DNA of 64,000 nt, taken from assembly GCF_025532145.1 (NCBI RefSeq), contig NZ_ARXS01000021.1, forward strand, positions 1-64,000, given 5' to 3'. Shown piece after piece: positions 38,507 to 49,100 of this stretch. Made by a program: the position numbers and the translations under genes. A model generated the notes under the pieces. It ran no database searches and had not been told where the DNA came from. It saw only the letters and a list, made by a program, of their open reading frames with translations. Positions within the stretch are counted from its first letter, which is position 1. The number at the start of each line of letters is the position of its first letter. This DNA comes from Alloalcanivorax balearicus MACL04. Lineage in GTDB: Bacteria; Pseudomonadota; Gammaproteobacteria; Pseudomonadales; Alcanivoracaceae.

Positions 38507-40735
38507 TTACCAGAAACCGCCGGGCCCATGCCAGGGCCGGCCATGATCGTCACGCCACCTTGTTATAGGCGCGGCATTATCGGTGGCCCCCAATTGAAAC
38601 TCAATCATACCGGCCCGGTCGGTGCGCAGAACCGTGACGCCTGCCGCTTCCAGGCGCTCCAGCACCGCCGGCGCCGGGTGCCCGAAACGGTTGCCATAAC
38701 CGGCCGAAGCCACCGCCCAACGGGGTTGTAATCGCGACACCCAGGCCCGTGACGTGCCGGTGCCGCTGCCATGATGCGACAGCACCAGAACGGTCACCGG
38801 CGCCACCTGATTCAACAATCGGTATTCCACCTGGTGGGTGATATCGCCGGTCAGCAGCACGCGGTGCGGGCCGGCCTCGACCCACAGGACACAACTGGCG
38901 TCATTCCCTTGCCAGGCCCGGTCGCGAGGCCACAGAAAACGAAACCTCACACCGTCCAGAGTCCAGCTCTGCCCGGCCTGGCAAGGTGCCGCGCCGACGG
39001 TACGGTCCGGTTCGCCGGACAGCAACAAGCCCGGCTCGCGCAGGTCCCTCAAGCCGCCAGCGTGATCCAGGTCGCCATGGCTGATGACGGTGATCGATGG
39101 CCGCAACCGCTGGCGGCGCAGCCACGGCTCCAGCACGCCAGCGCCGGCGGAACCACCGGGCCAGGCCGGGCCGGTATCGTACAGGACCAGGTGCTCATGG
39201 GTGCGCAGCGCCACCGCCTGGCCCTGCCCCACATCAAATACCGTCATGCGCAATTGTCCGGGCGGGGGCGCGGTATTCTGCGGCCACAGCCAGGGCACCA
39301 TCAGCAACGGCAGCATGCGGCGCGGCCAGGGCCAGGCTCTCAGCGTCGCCAGCGCCACCGCCAGCAACAGCGCCGCTGCCGCCACCCCCGTCAGCAGCGG
39401 CGGCGTCCCCGGCGTGAACCGCGCCAGCACCGTCATCAGCGCCACCGCGCCTTCCACCCCGGTGGCGGCCCCCAATGACAGCGCCGGCCAATCCAATAAA
39501 GCGCCACTCAAGGCCAACGGCACGATCAACAGACTGAACAAGGGTACCAGCACGGCGTTGGCCACCGGCGACGTCCAGTGCCAACTGTCAAACAGCACCG
39601 CGCTGATCACACCCATCATCAACGGCAGGCCGATCCACAACCAGGGCCCACCCGTCCGCGCGATCAGCAGGATCGCCAATACCGCGCCGAAGGACAGCCA
39701 CAGACTGGCCGACAACGCCGCCAGCGGATCCCGTAAAAGCACTACACACAGGGCCAGGGCAAGGATCTGCAGCGGCGGCCTTGGGCGGCGGCGACATACC
39801 GCCAGGGCCAACACCGAGATCATCAAGGCCGCGCGCTGGGTGGGCAGGCTGAAACCGGCCAGCGCGGCGTAGCCCCAGGCCGCCGCCACCGCCGGAGGCC
39901 AAGCCAGCAGCGCCAGCGGGAGCCGCCGCAACGGCCCGCACAGCCACTGGCAGAGAGGACCGAGCAGAACCCTGGCCAGCCACCAGACCATGCCGCTCAC
40001 CAAGGTCAGATGAAGTCCGGAGATGGCCAGCAAGTGCGCCGTGCCGGTATCCCGAAACAAGTCCCACAACGCCGCCGGCAAGCCACGGCGATCGGCCACC
40101 ACCAGGGCCGGCACCACCGCCGCGCCATGGGGGCTGGCCGCCAGATGGCCGGCGATCCGATCGCTGACCGCCTGCCGCCAGCCCGGCAAGCCGCCACTGC
40201 CCCAGCGCGCCTCCACGGCCCGCACCGTGGCGCGGGCGTCGATGCCCTCGGCCAGGAAATAGCGTTCTGAATCAAAGCCGGCTTCGTTATAGGTACCACG
40301 AGGCACATGCAGGCGCAGCCGTGCCCGTATCCATTCACCGGCGCGCAGCGGCGGATCGGGATTCCAGTAACTCACTCGCAGCCGATGCCGTCCCGGCCAA
40401 CGGCTCCGCGGCGCACTGACCCGGCCTTCCAGCCGCGCGATCTGGTTGATACCGGCCTGACCGTAATGCACACCGCCGCGGGTCTCCGGTAACGACACCA
40501 CTCGCCCCACGAATACCAGATCCTCGCCGTTGAGGTGTTCCGGCAAACGGGCCTCCAGAGCCAGTTGCAGCGCCACAACGGCGTAAAGATAGGTCAGCGC
40601 CGGCCACAACCAATCCCCGGCGGACCCACCCCGGCGCCGGGCCAGCAGCGCCAGCACTAATCCCACCGCCACTGGCCATAACAGGCCGTACCACACCGCG
40701 GCCGTCATCGCCGCGGCCATACGCCACCAAGGCAT
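38507..40735 (-). CDS. comEC: DNA internalization/competence protein ComEC/Rec2
   Basis: A 742-residue inner-membrane channel for uptake of single-stranded DNA. It has N-terminal membrane helices, an OB-like DUF4131 region, the multi-helix Competence domain (LLAISGLHLTLVSGM is characteristic), and a C-terminal metallo-beta-lactamase-like domain (FDVGQGQAVALRT, YDTG, SHGDLDHAGGL, LTGDI, LVLSHHGSGT). Full length, so natural competence is possible; pilZ in the same window fits a pilus-based route. Sixty-three bases separate it from exbB. Confidence 0.93.
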   Translation of the reverse strand: MPWWRMAAAMTAAVWYGLLWPVAVGLVLALLARRRGGSAGDWLWPALTYLYAVVALQLALEARLPEHLNGEDLVFVGRVVSLPETRGGVHYGQAGINQIARLEGRVSAPRSRWPGRHRLRVSYWNPDPPLRAGEWIRARLRLHVPRGTYNEAGFDSERYFLAEGIDARATVRAVEARWGSGGLPGWRQAVSDRIAGHLAASPHGAAVVPALVVADRRGLPAALWDLFRDTGTAHLLAISGLHLTLVSGMVWWLARVLLGPLCQWLCGPLRRLPLALLAWPPAVAAAWGYAALAGFSLPTQRAALMISVLALAVCRRRPRPPLQILALALCVVLLRDPLAALSASLWLSFGAVLAILLIARTGGPWLWIGLPLMMGVISAVLFDSWHWTSPVANAVLVPLFSLLIVPLALSGALLDWPALSLGAATGVEGAVALMTVLARFTPGTPPLLTGVAAAALLLAVALATLRAWPWPRRMLPLLMVPWLWPQNTAPPPGQLRMTVFDVGQGQAVALRTHEHLVLYDTGPAWPGGSAGAGVLEPWLRRQRLRPSITVISHGDLDHAGGLRDLREPGLLLSGEPDRTVGAAPCQAGQSWTLDGVRFRFLWPRDRAWQGNDASCVLWVEAGPHRVLLTGDITHQVEYRLLNQVAPVTVLVLSHHGSGTGTSRAWVSRLQPRWAVASAGYGNRFGHPAPAVLERLEAAGVTVLRTDRAGMIEFQLGATDNAAPITRWRDDHGRPWHGPGGFW

Positions 40736-40888
40736 CCTTGCCCCCCGCCGCCAACCCCTGGCGTTGACAGCTTCCGTTCAGTTTGTCTGTTCTACACTGT
40801 CTAAGCGGCGGGGCGGATCACGCACACTAGGCGCGACCGTCCCACATCGGCATAATGCGCGCACCTGGAACCGGATTCTCGACTTTCC

Positions 40889-41407
40889 ATGCCGAAACGG
40901 TTATTCCGAAAATATCTGCCCTCCCCCGAGAAACTTCGTGGACATCGCTCCCTGAAGTTCCTTGGCGAGATCCTGTCGGATCCGAACCTGTGGCACATTA
41001 ATCGGCATTCCCTGGCCGGCGCCGCTTTCATCGGTGTGTTTACCGGACTGTTGCCCATTCCCATGCAGATGGGCGTGGCGGCCTTCCTGGCGGTACGTTT
41101 CCACTGCAACCTGCCGCTGTCGATGATGCTGGTCTGGCTGTCCAATCCGCTCACCTATGTTCCGGTGTTCTATTTCAACTACCGTATCGGCGCCTGGCTG
41201 ATGGGCCTTCCTCCCCATCACGGCGAAGGCATCACCACCGCCTGGTTCCTGCAGCAACTGGTTCCGCTGTGGATCGGCTCACTGATCGTGGCCCTGGTGG
41301 CCGGGCTGCTTTCCTATGGGGCGGTGAAAGTATTCTGGCGCCTGGCGGTGGTGCGTAGCTGGAAGCTGCGCTCCAGAAAACGCCGGAAGCCGGTGAACGA
41401 ACCCTAA
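40889..41407 (+). CDS. DUF2062 domain-containing membrane protein
   Basis: A 172-residue protein of the DUF2062 family, common in Proteobacteria beside comEC and of unknown function. Visible are a soluble basic N-terminus, NRHSLAGAAFIGVFTGLLPIPMQM (about 39-62), a helix at MMLVWLSNPLTYVPVFYFNY and a last helix GSLIVALVAGLLSYGAV, ending in a basic tail RSRKRRK. It is divergent from comEC across 153 bp. Confidence 0.88.
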   Translation: MPKRLFRKYLPSPEKLRGHRSLKFLGEILSDPNLWHINRHSLAGAAFIGVFTGLLPIPMQMGVAAFLAVRFHCNLPLSMMLVWLSNPLTYVPVFYFNYRIGAWLMGLPPHHGEGITTAWFLQQLVPLWIGSLIVALVAGLLSYGAVKVFWRLAVVRSWKLRSRKRRKPVNEP

Positions 41408-41530
41408 CCCGGCGCCACGGCGGTGGCTGTAAGCTTTCGTGGTGATGTGCTGTAGGCCGGAGAGGATATTATCGTGGTCGTGGACCACTCCTACGCCAAT
41501 TCGCTGCCCAGGCCGCTTCCCACAGACCTG

Positions 41531-41629
41531 ACTAAGAAGCCGCTGTGGGAGCTTGCCTGCAAGCGAATCGTGCTTTCCGCCCCCCCAACAATTCGCTTGC
41601 AGGCAAGCTCCCACAGCAGCTCGGTGGCC
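41531..41629. repeat. REP-like palindrome, copy F
   Basis: Arms GCCGCTGTGGGAGCTTGCCT and GCAAGCGAAT with a C-rich centre, then the complement; the distal arm has drifted to CAGCAGCTCGGTGGCC. It lies in the 333-bp gap between the convergent DUF2062 and epmC genes; I see nothing else there. Confidence 0.82.
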
Positions 41630-41740
41630 ATCTCCGAATCCATATCTCCAAGGCAGGTTGGCAATGGACAATTCATGATTCGCAGGCGTCATCAAAATCT
41701 GTGGGGCACCAGCGGTCCATGGACCGCGATGCCGCGCTGC

Positions 41741-42307
41741 CTACTCCGTCACGCTGGCGGGAAAGATATAGACCCGATCCAGACTTTCCGCTCCGCCATT
41801 CCAACCGGTATTGAAACAAACCGCCAAAGCCTGGCACCAGGCCAGCGGACGCGCGGGCAGGCCCTCCTCGAGATACCGCCGGGCCCGGCGGTACACCTGC
41901 TCCGCGAAAGCGGCCTCCAGCCGCCGGGCGGCTTCGTCACCATTGAGGTTGTCCATGGAGACGCGGAAATCATGGCCGCAGGCGGCACAGAACAAGGCTT
42001 CAAGCGCCTGTGGCGACGCCTCCACCCGGGCAAACAGGCTTTGCTGAGCGGCATCGCGGCCGTCCGGCGCGTACCAGTAGCCGTAATCCTCCAGGGTGCG
42101 GCGGTGGCGGCCGGCCACGCACCAGTGCGCCACCTCGTGCAGGGCGCTGCGGAAATAGTCACGGCTATAGACAATGCGGTGGGGGGCGCCCGTTCCATCT
42201 TCACCCGGTAAATAAACAGGCTCCTCGGCGCCGCCCTCCAGCACAGTGTGATAGCGCGGATAAAAGATATCGCGGAACAGTTCTTCCAGGATTTCGGAGC
42301 GGTACAT
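41741..42307 (-). CDS. epmC: elongation factor P hydroxylase
   Basis: A 188-residue YfcM/EpmC-family protein, which hydroxylates the beta-lysylated residue of EF-P in E. coli. The metal motif SALHEVAHWCVAG (HEXXH) is clear, followed by YGYWYAPDGRDA and WCQALAVCFNTGW. The start at ATG 42307 gives an N-terminus like relatives (YRSEILEELFRDIF). epmA, epmB and efp are not in this window. It is divergent from the MATE gene with 57 bp between starts. Confidence 0.9.
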   Translation of the reverse strand: MYRSEILEELFRDIFYPRYHTVLEGGAEEPVYLPGEDGTGAPHRIVYSRDYFRSALHEVAHWCVAGRHRRTLEDYGYWYAPDGRDAAQQSLFARVEASPQALEALFCAACGHDFRVSMDNLNGDEAARRLEAAFAEQVYRRARRYLEEGLPARPLAWCQALAVCFNTGWNGGAESLDRVYIFPASVTE

Positions 42308-42364
42308 CCCGGCGGCGCTTTGCGGTATGGTAGCCGCCCCGTGCCTCTGCTCCCGATCCGCATC

Positions 42365-43753
42365 ATGTCCATTCGCCGTAAGGAATACGCTGCTCAACTC
42401 GCTCTCGCCCTGCCAATTCTGGGTGGTCAGTTGGCGCAAACCGCCAACGGCTTCGTCGATACCATGATGGCCGGTCGCGTGGGCGCCGAGCATCTGGCCG
42501 CGGTGGCGGTGGGTGCCAGCATCTGGGTCCCGCTGTTCCTGTTCATGACCGGGGTACTGACCAGCGCCACGCCGATTTTATCCCGCCATCTGGGGGGCGA
42601 AGCTTACCATCGGGTCAACCCGCTGGCCCAGCAGGCGCTGTGGCTGGGGCTGGGATTGGGGCTGTTCGCCGCCGTGGCCTTGCGCAGCATGTCACCGGTG
42701 CTGCACGCCATGGACGTGGACCCGGCCATGCTGCCTCTGGTGCAGGGTTACCTGGAAGGTCTCAGTTGGGGCATGCCCGGCGCCGCCTTGATGCTGGCCA
42801 TGCGCAGCTACACGGAAGCCATGCGCCACACCCGTCCGGTGTTGTGGATCAGCATCATCGGTCTGCTGATCAATATTCCCACCAACTACGTCCTCATCCA
42901 CGGCAAACTCGGCTTCCCGGCGATGGGCGGTGTCGGCTGCGGTTGGGCCACCAGCGTGGTGATGTGGTCCACGGCGCTGATGATGGGGCTCTACATCCGC
43001 CGCCATCCGGTCTATCAACCGGCGCGTCTGAATCTGCGACGGCGCCATCTGGAATTCGCCAGTCTCGCCTACATGCTGCGGCTGGGGCTGCCAGTGGGGT
43101 TGTCGATCTTTTTCGAGGTCAGTATTTTCGCCGTGATCGCCCTGCTGATCAGCAGCCTCGGGCCGGAAATCGTCGCCGGTCATCAGATCGCCCTCAACTT
43201 CACCTCGCTGATTTTCATGGTGCCGCTCAGTTTTTCCCTGGCCGCCACGGTGCGGGTGGGCCACGCTCGTGGCCGTCACAACCGTGATGCCTTGAATCTG
43301 GCGGTGAGCAGCGCGATACGCATGGTCAGCCTGGTCGGGGTTGCCGCCGCGGCCCTGTTGGTGCTGGTACGGCAATGGGTTCCCTGGATCTACACCGAGA
43401 ATCCGGATGTCATCGCCCTGGCCTCGCATCTGTTGCTGTTCGCCGCGCTCTACCAGATCTCCGACGCCATTCAGGTGGTGGCCAACGGCTGCCTGCGCGG
43501 TTTCGAGGACACCGCCTGGCCGATGGTAATGACCCTGTTCGCCTACTGGGGCATCGGCCTGCCGGTGGGCTATGCGCTCGCCCTCACCGATCTGTTGGTG
43601 CCGGCCATGGGGCCCAGCGGCTTCTGGATCGGTCTGGTGGCCGGGCTTACCTGCGCCGCCATTCTGCTCGGTATCCGCCTGCGCTGGCGTCTGCGGCAAC
43701 CGCTGGCCGCGCGTGCCGGCGATGGTGGTCAGTCTCTGGACCACGCCGCCTGA
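42365..43753 (+). CDS. MATE family efflux transporter (NorM type)
   Basis: A 462-residue protein with 12 membrane helices. NorM-like stretches are LALPILGGQLAQTANGFVDTMMAGR near the N-terminus (about 12-36) and LPVGLSIFFEVSIFAVIALLIS at the start of the second half. It is a cation-coupled multidrug exporter in the inner membrane; the substrates are unknown. ATG 42365 is chosen since residues upstream overlap epmC DNA antisense. Confidence 0.92.
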   Translation: MSIRRKEYAAQLALALPILGGQLAQTANGFVDTMMAGRVGAEHLAAVAVGASIWVPLFLFMTGVLTSATPILSRHLGGEAYHRVNPLAQQALWLGLGLGLFAAVALRSMSPVLHAMDVDPAMLPLVQGYLEGLSWGMPGAALMLAMRSYTEAMRHTRPVLWISIIGLLINIPTNYVLIHGKLGFPAMGGVGCGWATSVVMWSTALMMGLYIRRHPVYQPARLNLRRRHLEFASLAYMLRLGLPVGLSIFFEVSIFAVIALLISSLGPEIVAGHQIALNFTSLIFMVPLSFSLAATVRVGHARGRHNRDALNLAVSSAIRMVSLVGVAAAALLVLVRQWVPWIYTENPDVIALASHLLLFAALYQISDAIQVVANGCLRGFEDTAWPMVMTLFAYWGIGLPVGYALALTDLLVPAMGPSGFWIGLVAGLTCAAILLGIRLRWRLRQPLAARAGDGGQSLDHAA

Positions 43754-43882
43754 CTTGCGCCTCCGCCCGCAACCGTCTAGTGTGAAAATCGTAGAGTCTG
43801 GAATAGCCCGTGCGAGGACGATCCGCCACGGGATCGGCGCCGACGCAGGGGTATTCCATGGTTCTCTTGGGCGGAGGCGCTT

Positions 43883-44566
43883 ATGGTTCGGGCTAACCGG
43901 CAGGATCCACGCGGCAGTAACGTCATCCCCTTCACCCCCAGACGGCGCTCCGGCAAGCCGTCCATTCTCAGACTCTCTCCGGAGTGCGACGGCATGGAGT
44001 TGCTCTATGCCAACGATCAGCATCCCGACACTCTGTTTTCCCTGAAAATTCTCGCCTGGGCCCGTCTTGAGGACGGCACCACCCAGGCGCTGGTGCCCTG
44101 GTTGCGCGACCTGGTCACCGCCAGTGCCTTGTCCGATCCACTCAATGGCCGCTGGGAAGGTTATCGCCTCCCCGACAGCGACTACCTGTTCCGTGATGCA
44201 CCGGAGCACAAGGTGCAGGAACTGGACGCGGCGCTGCGCTTTTTCGGCAAACCGGGCGATCATAGCCGCCAGGAGATTCCCGACACCATCGGCACCCACG
44301 CGGTGTTTTCCCAGGACGAATTCGAGACACTGTCGTTGATGGAGGTGGTGAGCTGGCGCGTGCATGGCGACGGCACCCCTCAGGCCATGGTAGCGGACGA
44401 GGCAGCGGTGACACAGACCCCGGTATTGCCTGGCGATGCCAGTCTGGTCGCCGCCGAACAACAGGAAGGGTTTCGCTATTTTTTCCAGCATGGCATCGCC
44501 AACCGGCTCAAGGAACACGACCCCGAAGCCCTGGCCGCCATCGCCATGCTGGCGGCTCGTTACTGA
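43883..44566 (+). CDS. hypothetical protein, family not recognised
   Basis: A 227-residue soluble protein that I do not recognise. GGAGG lies 5 nt before the ATG and codon usage is like its neighbours, so it is very likely real. The N-terminus is basic (RANRQDPRGSNVIPFTPRRR); two similar-looking segments follow, LYANDQHPDTLFSLKILAWARLEDGTTQALVPWL (about 41-74) and LSLMEVVSWRVHGDGTPQAMV (about 150-170), which may be an internal duplication of a beta-sheet unit. The C-terminus is helical (FQHGIANRLKEHDPEALAAI). No membrane segment or signal peptide. Confidence 0.75.
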   Translation: MVRANRQDPRGSNVIPFTPRRRSGKPSILRLSPECDGMELLYANDQHPDTLFSLKILAWARLEDGTTQALVPWLRDLVTASALSDPLNGRWEGYRLPDSDYLFRDAPEHKVQELDAALRFFGKPGDHSRQEIPDTIGTHAVFSQDEFETLSLMEVVSWRVHGDGTPQAMVADEAAVTQTPVLPGDASLVAAEQQEGFRYFFQHGIANRLKEHDPEALAAIAMLAARY

Positions 44567-44905
44567 CGTCGACCTCGCTCCCCGATCCGCTGCAACCGGC
44601 GGACCGTCGATGCCCCGGTGGCCGGCCCGGCCGACCACCGGTGGCTCTCGCCGGTTGAACGTGCTTTACGGCCCCGCCGCCGACCTGTAGTTTTCCTACA
44701 CCCGCTTACTCTCCCGGCTGCCAGACCGGCGACACCCAGGATGTTGCTGACCGGCGGCACGCCCGGGCCAGGCGGTCATATCCGCGCAAAACAGGAATGC
44801 TAGTCTGTCTCTTTTATTGAACGGACCCGTGCTTGAACACGATGCCAGGGCGCCGGTGTGGCAAGGGAATCATCAACGGATTGATACGCGTCTAATCGGA
44901 CTTTT
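44567..44905. other. intergenic region upstream of the RND pump
   Basis: A 339-bp non-coding stretch. The first two thirds are very GC-rich with short complementary runs (for example CGGCGG/CCGCCG types) but no convincing terminator. A TGCTAGTCT extended -10-like word at about 44797-44805 is a weak promoter candidate for the pump. No operator palindrome stood out and no regulator gene is adjacent. Confidence 0.35.
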
Positions 44906-46171
44906 ATGAAAAAAACCACTCTCGTATTGATCGCCGCCGCCATGGTGCTCGGCGCCGTGGCCGTGGTGGCCATACTGGCGGCCATGCGCCCGCAACCGGA
45001 GGTCGAGGAACGGCCGGCCATGGCGGAAATCGTCGATGTGCTGCCGATCAAAACCGCCCACAGCCAGTTTCAGCTGCGCTCCCAGGGGACCGTGCAACCG
45101 CGCATCGAAACCCAACTGGTGGCGGAAGTATCCGGCAAGGTCATCCGCATCGCCGATGAGTTCGTTGCCGGCGGTCTGTTTCAGGCCGATCAGGTGCTGA
45201 TCGAAATCGACCCCAGCAATTATCGCAATACCCTTGCCCAGGCGCAGGCGGAATTAAAGCGGCTGCGGGCGGCGCATCGCCTGGCCCGTCAACAGCTGGA
45301 CCGGTTCGAGAATCTTTATCAGCGCAAGAACATATCGAAATCGGATCTGGAACAGCGGCAATCGGAAGCGGAACAGACCCAGGCCGCGATCCAGTCACAG
45401 CAAGCCCTGGTTCAACAGGCGCAGCGGGACCTGGAGCGGACCCGCATTCATCTCCCCTACGACGGCCTGGTCAAGGAACGCAGTGTGGATCTGGGTCAGT
45501 TCGTGGGCGCCGGCAATCCGCTCGGTACCGCCTTCAGCGTCAAGGAGGCGGAAATACGGCTGCCGTTATCCCAGCAGGACAGCGCCTTCATTGATCTGCC
45601 GCGCCCGGGCTATCGGCCGCCCTCGCTACCCGAAGTGGCACTGCAAGCGCGGGTCGGCGGCGAAACGGTAACCTGGCACGGCGAAATCGTCCGTACCGAA
45701 GGGGTGGTCGATGAGCGCACCCGGCTGGTTTACGCGGTGGCCCGGGTACAGGATCCGTACGATCTCGAAGGCGACGACGAGCAGCCGCCACTGCCCATCG
45801 GCACCTTTGTCAGTGCCCGTATCCAGGGCCGCTCAGCCGAGGGACTGGTGGTGCTGCCGCGAGTCGCCTTGCGCAACGGCGACCAGGTCTATGTGGCGGA
45901 CAGCGACGACAAGCTCGCCGTACGCCAGGTCCAGGTGGTGCGCAGTACGCCGGAGCAGGTCTACACCGACGATGTGTTTCAACCCGGCGACCGCGCGGTG
46001 ATCACCGCGATTCAGACACCGATACCGGGCATGGCCTTGAAAATCCGTGATCTGGACGAAGACCAGGACGACAGCGAGCCGTCCGCCCCGGCACCGGTGA
46101 CATCACCGGGAGAGCACGGCAGCGCCGAGTCCTCTGACGATCAGGGAGCCCCGCATGTCGTCGCCCCCTGA
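44906..46171 (+). CDS. RND efflux periplasmic adaptor (membrane fusion protein)
   Basis: A 421-residue adaptor. It has an N-terminal hydrophobic anchor (LVLIAAAMVLGAVAVVAILAA) without a lipobox, a biotinyl-lipoyl half (VSGKVIRIADEFVAGGLF), an alpha-hairpin of about 80 residues rich in Gln/Glu/Leu (about 108-185), the second lipoyl half (LPYDGLVKERSVDLGQFV), and a beta-barrel with VLPRVALRNGDQVYVAD. The C-terminal 50 residues are an acidic low-complexity tail. The permease starts 17 nt before its stop. No outer-membrane channel gene follows, so a TolC-type partner must come from elsewhere. Confidence 0.92.
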   Translation: MKKTTLVLIAAAMVLGAVAVVAILAAMRPQPEVEERPAMAEIVDVLPIKTAHSQFQLRSQGTVQPRIETQLVAEVSGKVIRIADEFVAGGLFQADQVLIEIDPSNYRNTLAQAQAELKRLRAAHRLARQQLDRFENLYQRKNISKSDLEQRQSEAEQTQAAIQSQQALVQQAQRDLERTRIHLPYDGLVKERSVDLGQFVGAGNPLGTAFSVKEAEIRLPLSQQDSAFIDLPRPGYRPPSLPEVALQARVGGETVTWHGEIVRTEGVVDERTRLVYAVARVQDPYDLEGDDEQPPLPIGTFVSARIQGRSAEGLVVLPRVALRNGDQVYVADSDDKLAVRQVQVVRSTPEQVYTDDVFQPGDRAVITAIQTPIPGMALKIRDLDEDQDDSEPSAPAPVTSPGEHGSAESSDDQGAPHVVAP

Positions 46172-49100
46172 TGCGGATAACCGCCAATCCGAAGCGCCAC
46201 GGCTGAACGCTTACACCGGTCTGATCGCCTGGTTCACCCACAACCCGGTGGCCGCCAACCTGTTGATGGCGATTCTGATCATCGGCGGCGCTATCACCGC
46301 GTTCACTATCACCAAGGAAATCCAGCCGCAGGTGGAGACCAACTACGTCACCATCACGGTGCCCTACCTGGGAGCCACGCCCACGGATGTGGAACAAGGT
46401 GTGCTGATCAAGATCGAGGAAGCAATCCAGGACCTCGAAGGGATCAGGGAAATCGTCTCCATCGCCAGCGAAGGCAACGGTTCGGTGCAAGTGGAAGTGG
46501 CTCCGGATTACGACATCCGCGAAGTGATGGACAACATCAAGATGCGGGTGGATTCGATCACCACCTTCCCGGCGGAGACCGAGCGGCCGATATACCAGCG
46601 CAACGTCTGGAGCACCGAGGTGATTTGGGTGGCGGTGTCCAGCATCGACGTGGACGACCGTACCCTCAAGGAAGTGGCGCGACGGGTGCGCGATGACATC
46701 ACCGCCCTGCCCTCGGTGACCAAAACCGAACTGATTGGCGACCGCCCCTATGAGATCGGCATCGAGGTCAGCGAGGAAACCCTGCGCAATTACGGCCTGA
46801 CGCTGACCGAAGTGGCGGACGCCGTGGGCCGCTCCTCCCTGGACCTGCCCGGCGGCCGCATCCAGGCCGCCGGCGGCGATATTCTGGTGCGCACCGTGGG
46901 CCAGGCCTACGTGGGCCGGGATTTCGAGGATATCGTGGTGCGCACCAACCCGGACGGCAGTCGCCTGCTGCTCCACGACATCGCCGATATCCGCGACGGC
47001 TTCGTCGAGGACAACTACTACCTGACCCATAACGGCCGTCCCGCCGTGGGCATCCGGGTGTTGGCTCTGGGCGAGCAGGATGCTCTGGCACTGTCCCGGG
47101 AAGTCCGCGACTACGTGGATCAAATGCAGGAAAGTCTGCCCGACGGTGTCCAGGTGAACTGGATGATCGACGTGTCCTACTACCTGGAAGGCCGGCTCAA
47201 CATGATGTCGGAAAACCTGTTGATGGGCGCGGTGCTGGTGTTCCTGATCCTGTCGTTGTTCCTGCGTCTGAAATTGGCGTTCTGGGTCATGGCCGGGCTG
47301 CTCACCGCCTTCCTCGGCACCCTGTTCACGCTGCCGCTGTTCGGCATCACCATCAATCTGATCAGTTTGTTCGCTTTCCTGGTGGTCCTTGGCATCGTCG
47401 TCGACGACGCCATTATTATCGGCGAATCCGCCTACACCCGGATTCAACGGGATGGCCATTCCTCCAACAACGTGGTGCTCGGTGTGCTCGATGTGGCCGG
47501 CCCCGCCACCTTCGGCGTGCTGACCACCATGGCCGCGTTCCTGCCAATCCTGCTGGTCTCCGGTATCTGGGGGCAGTTTTTCGCCTCCATTGGTGGTGTG
47601 GTGGTGATCTGCCTGTTCTATTCGCTGATCGAATCAAAACTGATTCTGCCCGCCCATCTGGCCCACATGCGCGACGCCCCCCCGGAAACCTCGAAGCCGA
47701 ATCGGATGATCCGCTTCCAGCGGCGCTTCTCCGACGGCCTGTTCCGCTTCGTCGACAACACCTACCTGCCCCTGCTGCGGCGCATCCTGCGCCATCGTTA
47801 TCTGGCGCTGGCCGGCGCCCTTTCCGTGCTGATTCTGGCCGTGGGCCTGATTGTCGGCGGGCTGTTGCGAGTGGTGTTCATTCCCGACCTGAGCGGCGAC
47901 TTCGTTCAGGTGGAACTGGAAATGAACAAAGGCACGCCGGCCTACGTGACCCAGACCAACCTGGACACCATCGGCAAAGCGCTCACCGAAGTGGACCAGG
48001 AACTCCAGCAGGAATTGGGACTGAATGAGCCACTGGTACGCACCCAGCTGGCCTGGACCGAGAGTGACACCACCGGCGGCATCGTGGTGGAATTGGTAAA
48101 GAGCGAGAACAGTCTGGTGTCGGTGCCGGAGCTGTCACGGCGCTGGCGGGAGAAAGTCGGCCGCATTCCCGGGGCCCGGACTTTTCACATAGGTGGCGAG
48201 GGCGGCCCGGACGACAACGATATCTCACTGGAACTGGTTAGCCAGAATCAGGCCCATCTGGAGGCAGCCAGCGCCGAACTGGAACAACGATTGCGGGACT
48301 ACAACGGCGTTTACGACCTGCGTAATTCCCATGACAGCGGCGTGCGTGAAATCCAGCTCAGGATCAAACCGGAAGCGGAGCTGCTGGGGCTGAGCCAGCG
48401 GGATCTGGCACGGCAGGTGCGCCAGGCGTTCTACGGCGAGGAAGTGCAACGAATCCAGCGAGGCCAGGACGAAGTGAAAGTCATGGTTCGCTATCCCAGG
48501 ACGGAGCGACAGTCCGAGGGTTATCTGGAAGACATGCGCATTCGCACCGGCGATGGTCAGGCCGTGCCCTTCTCCGCCGTGGCCGACCTGGACATGGGTA
48601 GCAGCCCGGCCACCATCCGCCGCTTCGACCGTCAGCGCTCGATCAGCATCACCGCCCGGGTGGACAAAGCAGTGGCCGAGCCCGGCCGCATCACCAAGGA
48701 TCTGATCGAGCATCAGTTGCCGGACATTCTCAGCCATCATCCCGGCGTCAGCTATCGTGTCACCGGCGCCACCCGGGATCAGGAAAAAATGATGGTCGAT
48801 CTGCTCTATGGCACCGGCCTGGCCCTGTTCCTGATTTATGCGCTGATGGCGATCCCGCTGAAGTCCTATGTGCAGCCGCTGATGATCATGTCGGTGATTC
48901 CGTTCGGCACCATCGGCGCGGCGGTCGGCCACCTGGTGCTGGGCATGCCCTTCAGTCTGCTGTCCATGTTCGGCATCGTCGCCCTGGCCGGGGTGGTGGT
49001 GAACGACAGTCTGATTCTGGTGGATTTCGTCAATCGCTACCGCCGCGATGGCGAACCTCTGGTGGAAGCCGCGATCAAGGCGGCACGCGCCCGCTTCCGG

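Noticed and set aside
40764-40798. Exact TTGACA followed by TACACT as promoter of the DUF2062 gene
   Set aside because: The spacer is 23 bp, too long for sigma-70; no -10 hexamer at 16-18 bp.
42692-44638. 648-codon minus-strand frame across the MATE gene and the following gene
   Set aside because: Antisense to two genes with good start signals; His/Gly/Asp-rich shadow composition.
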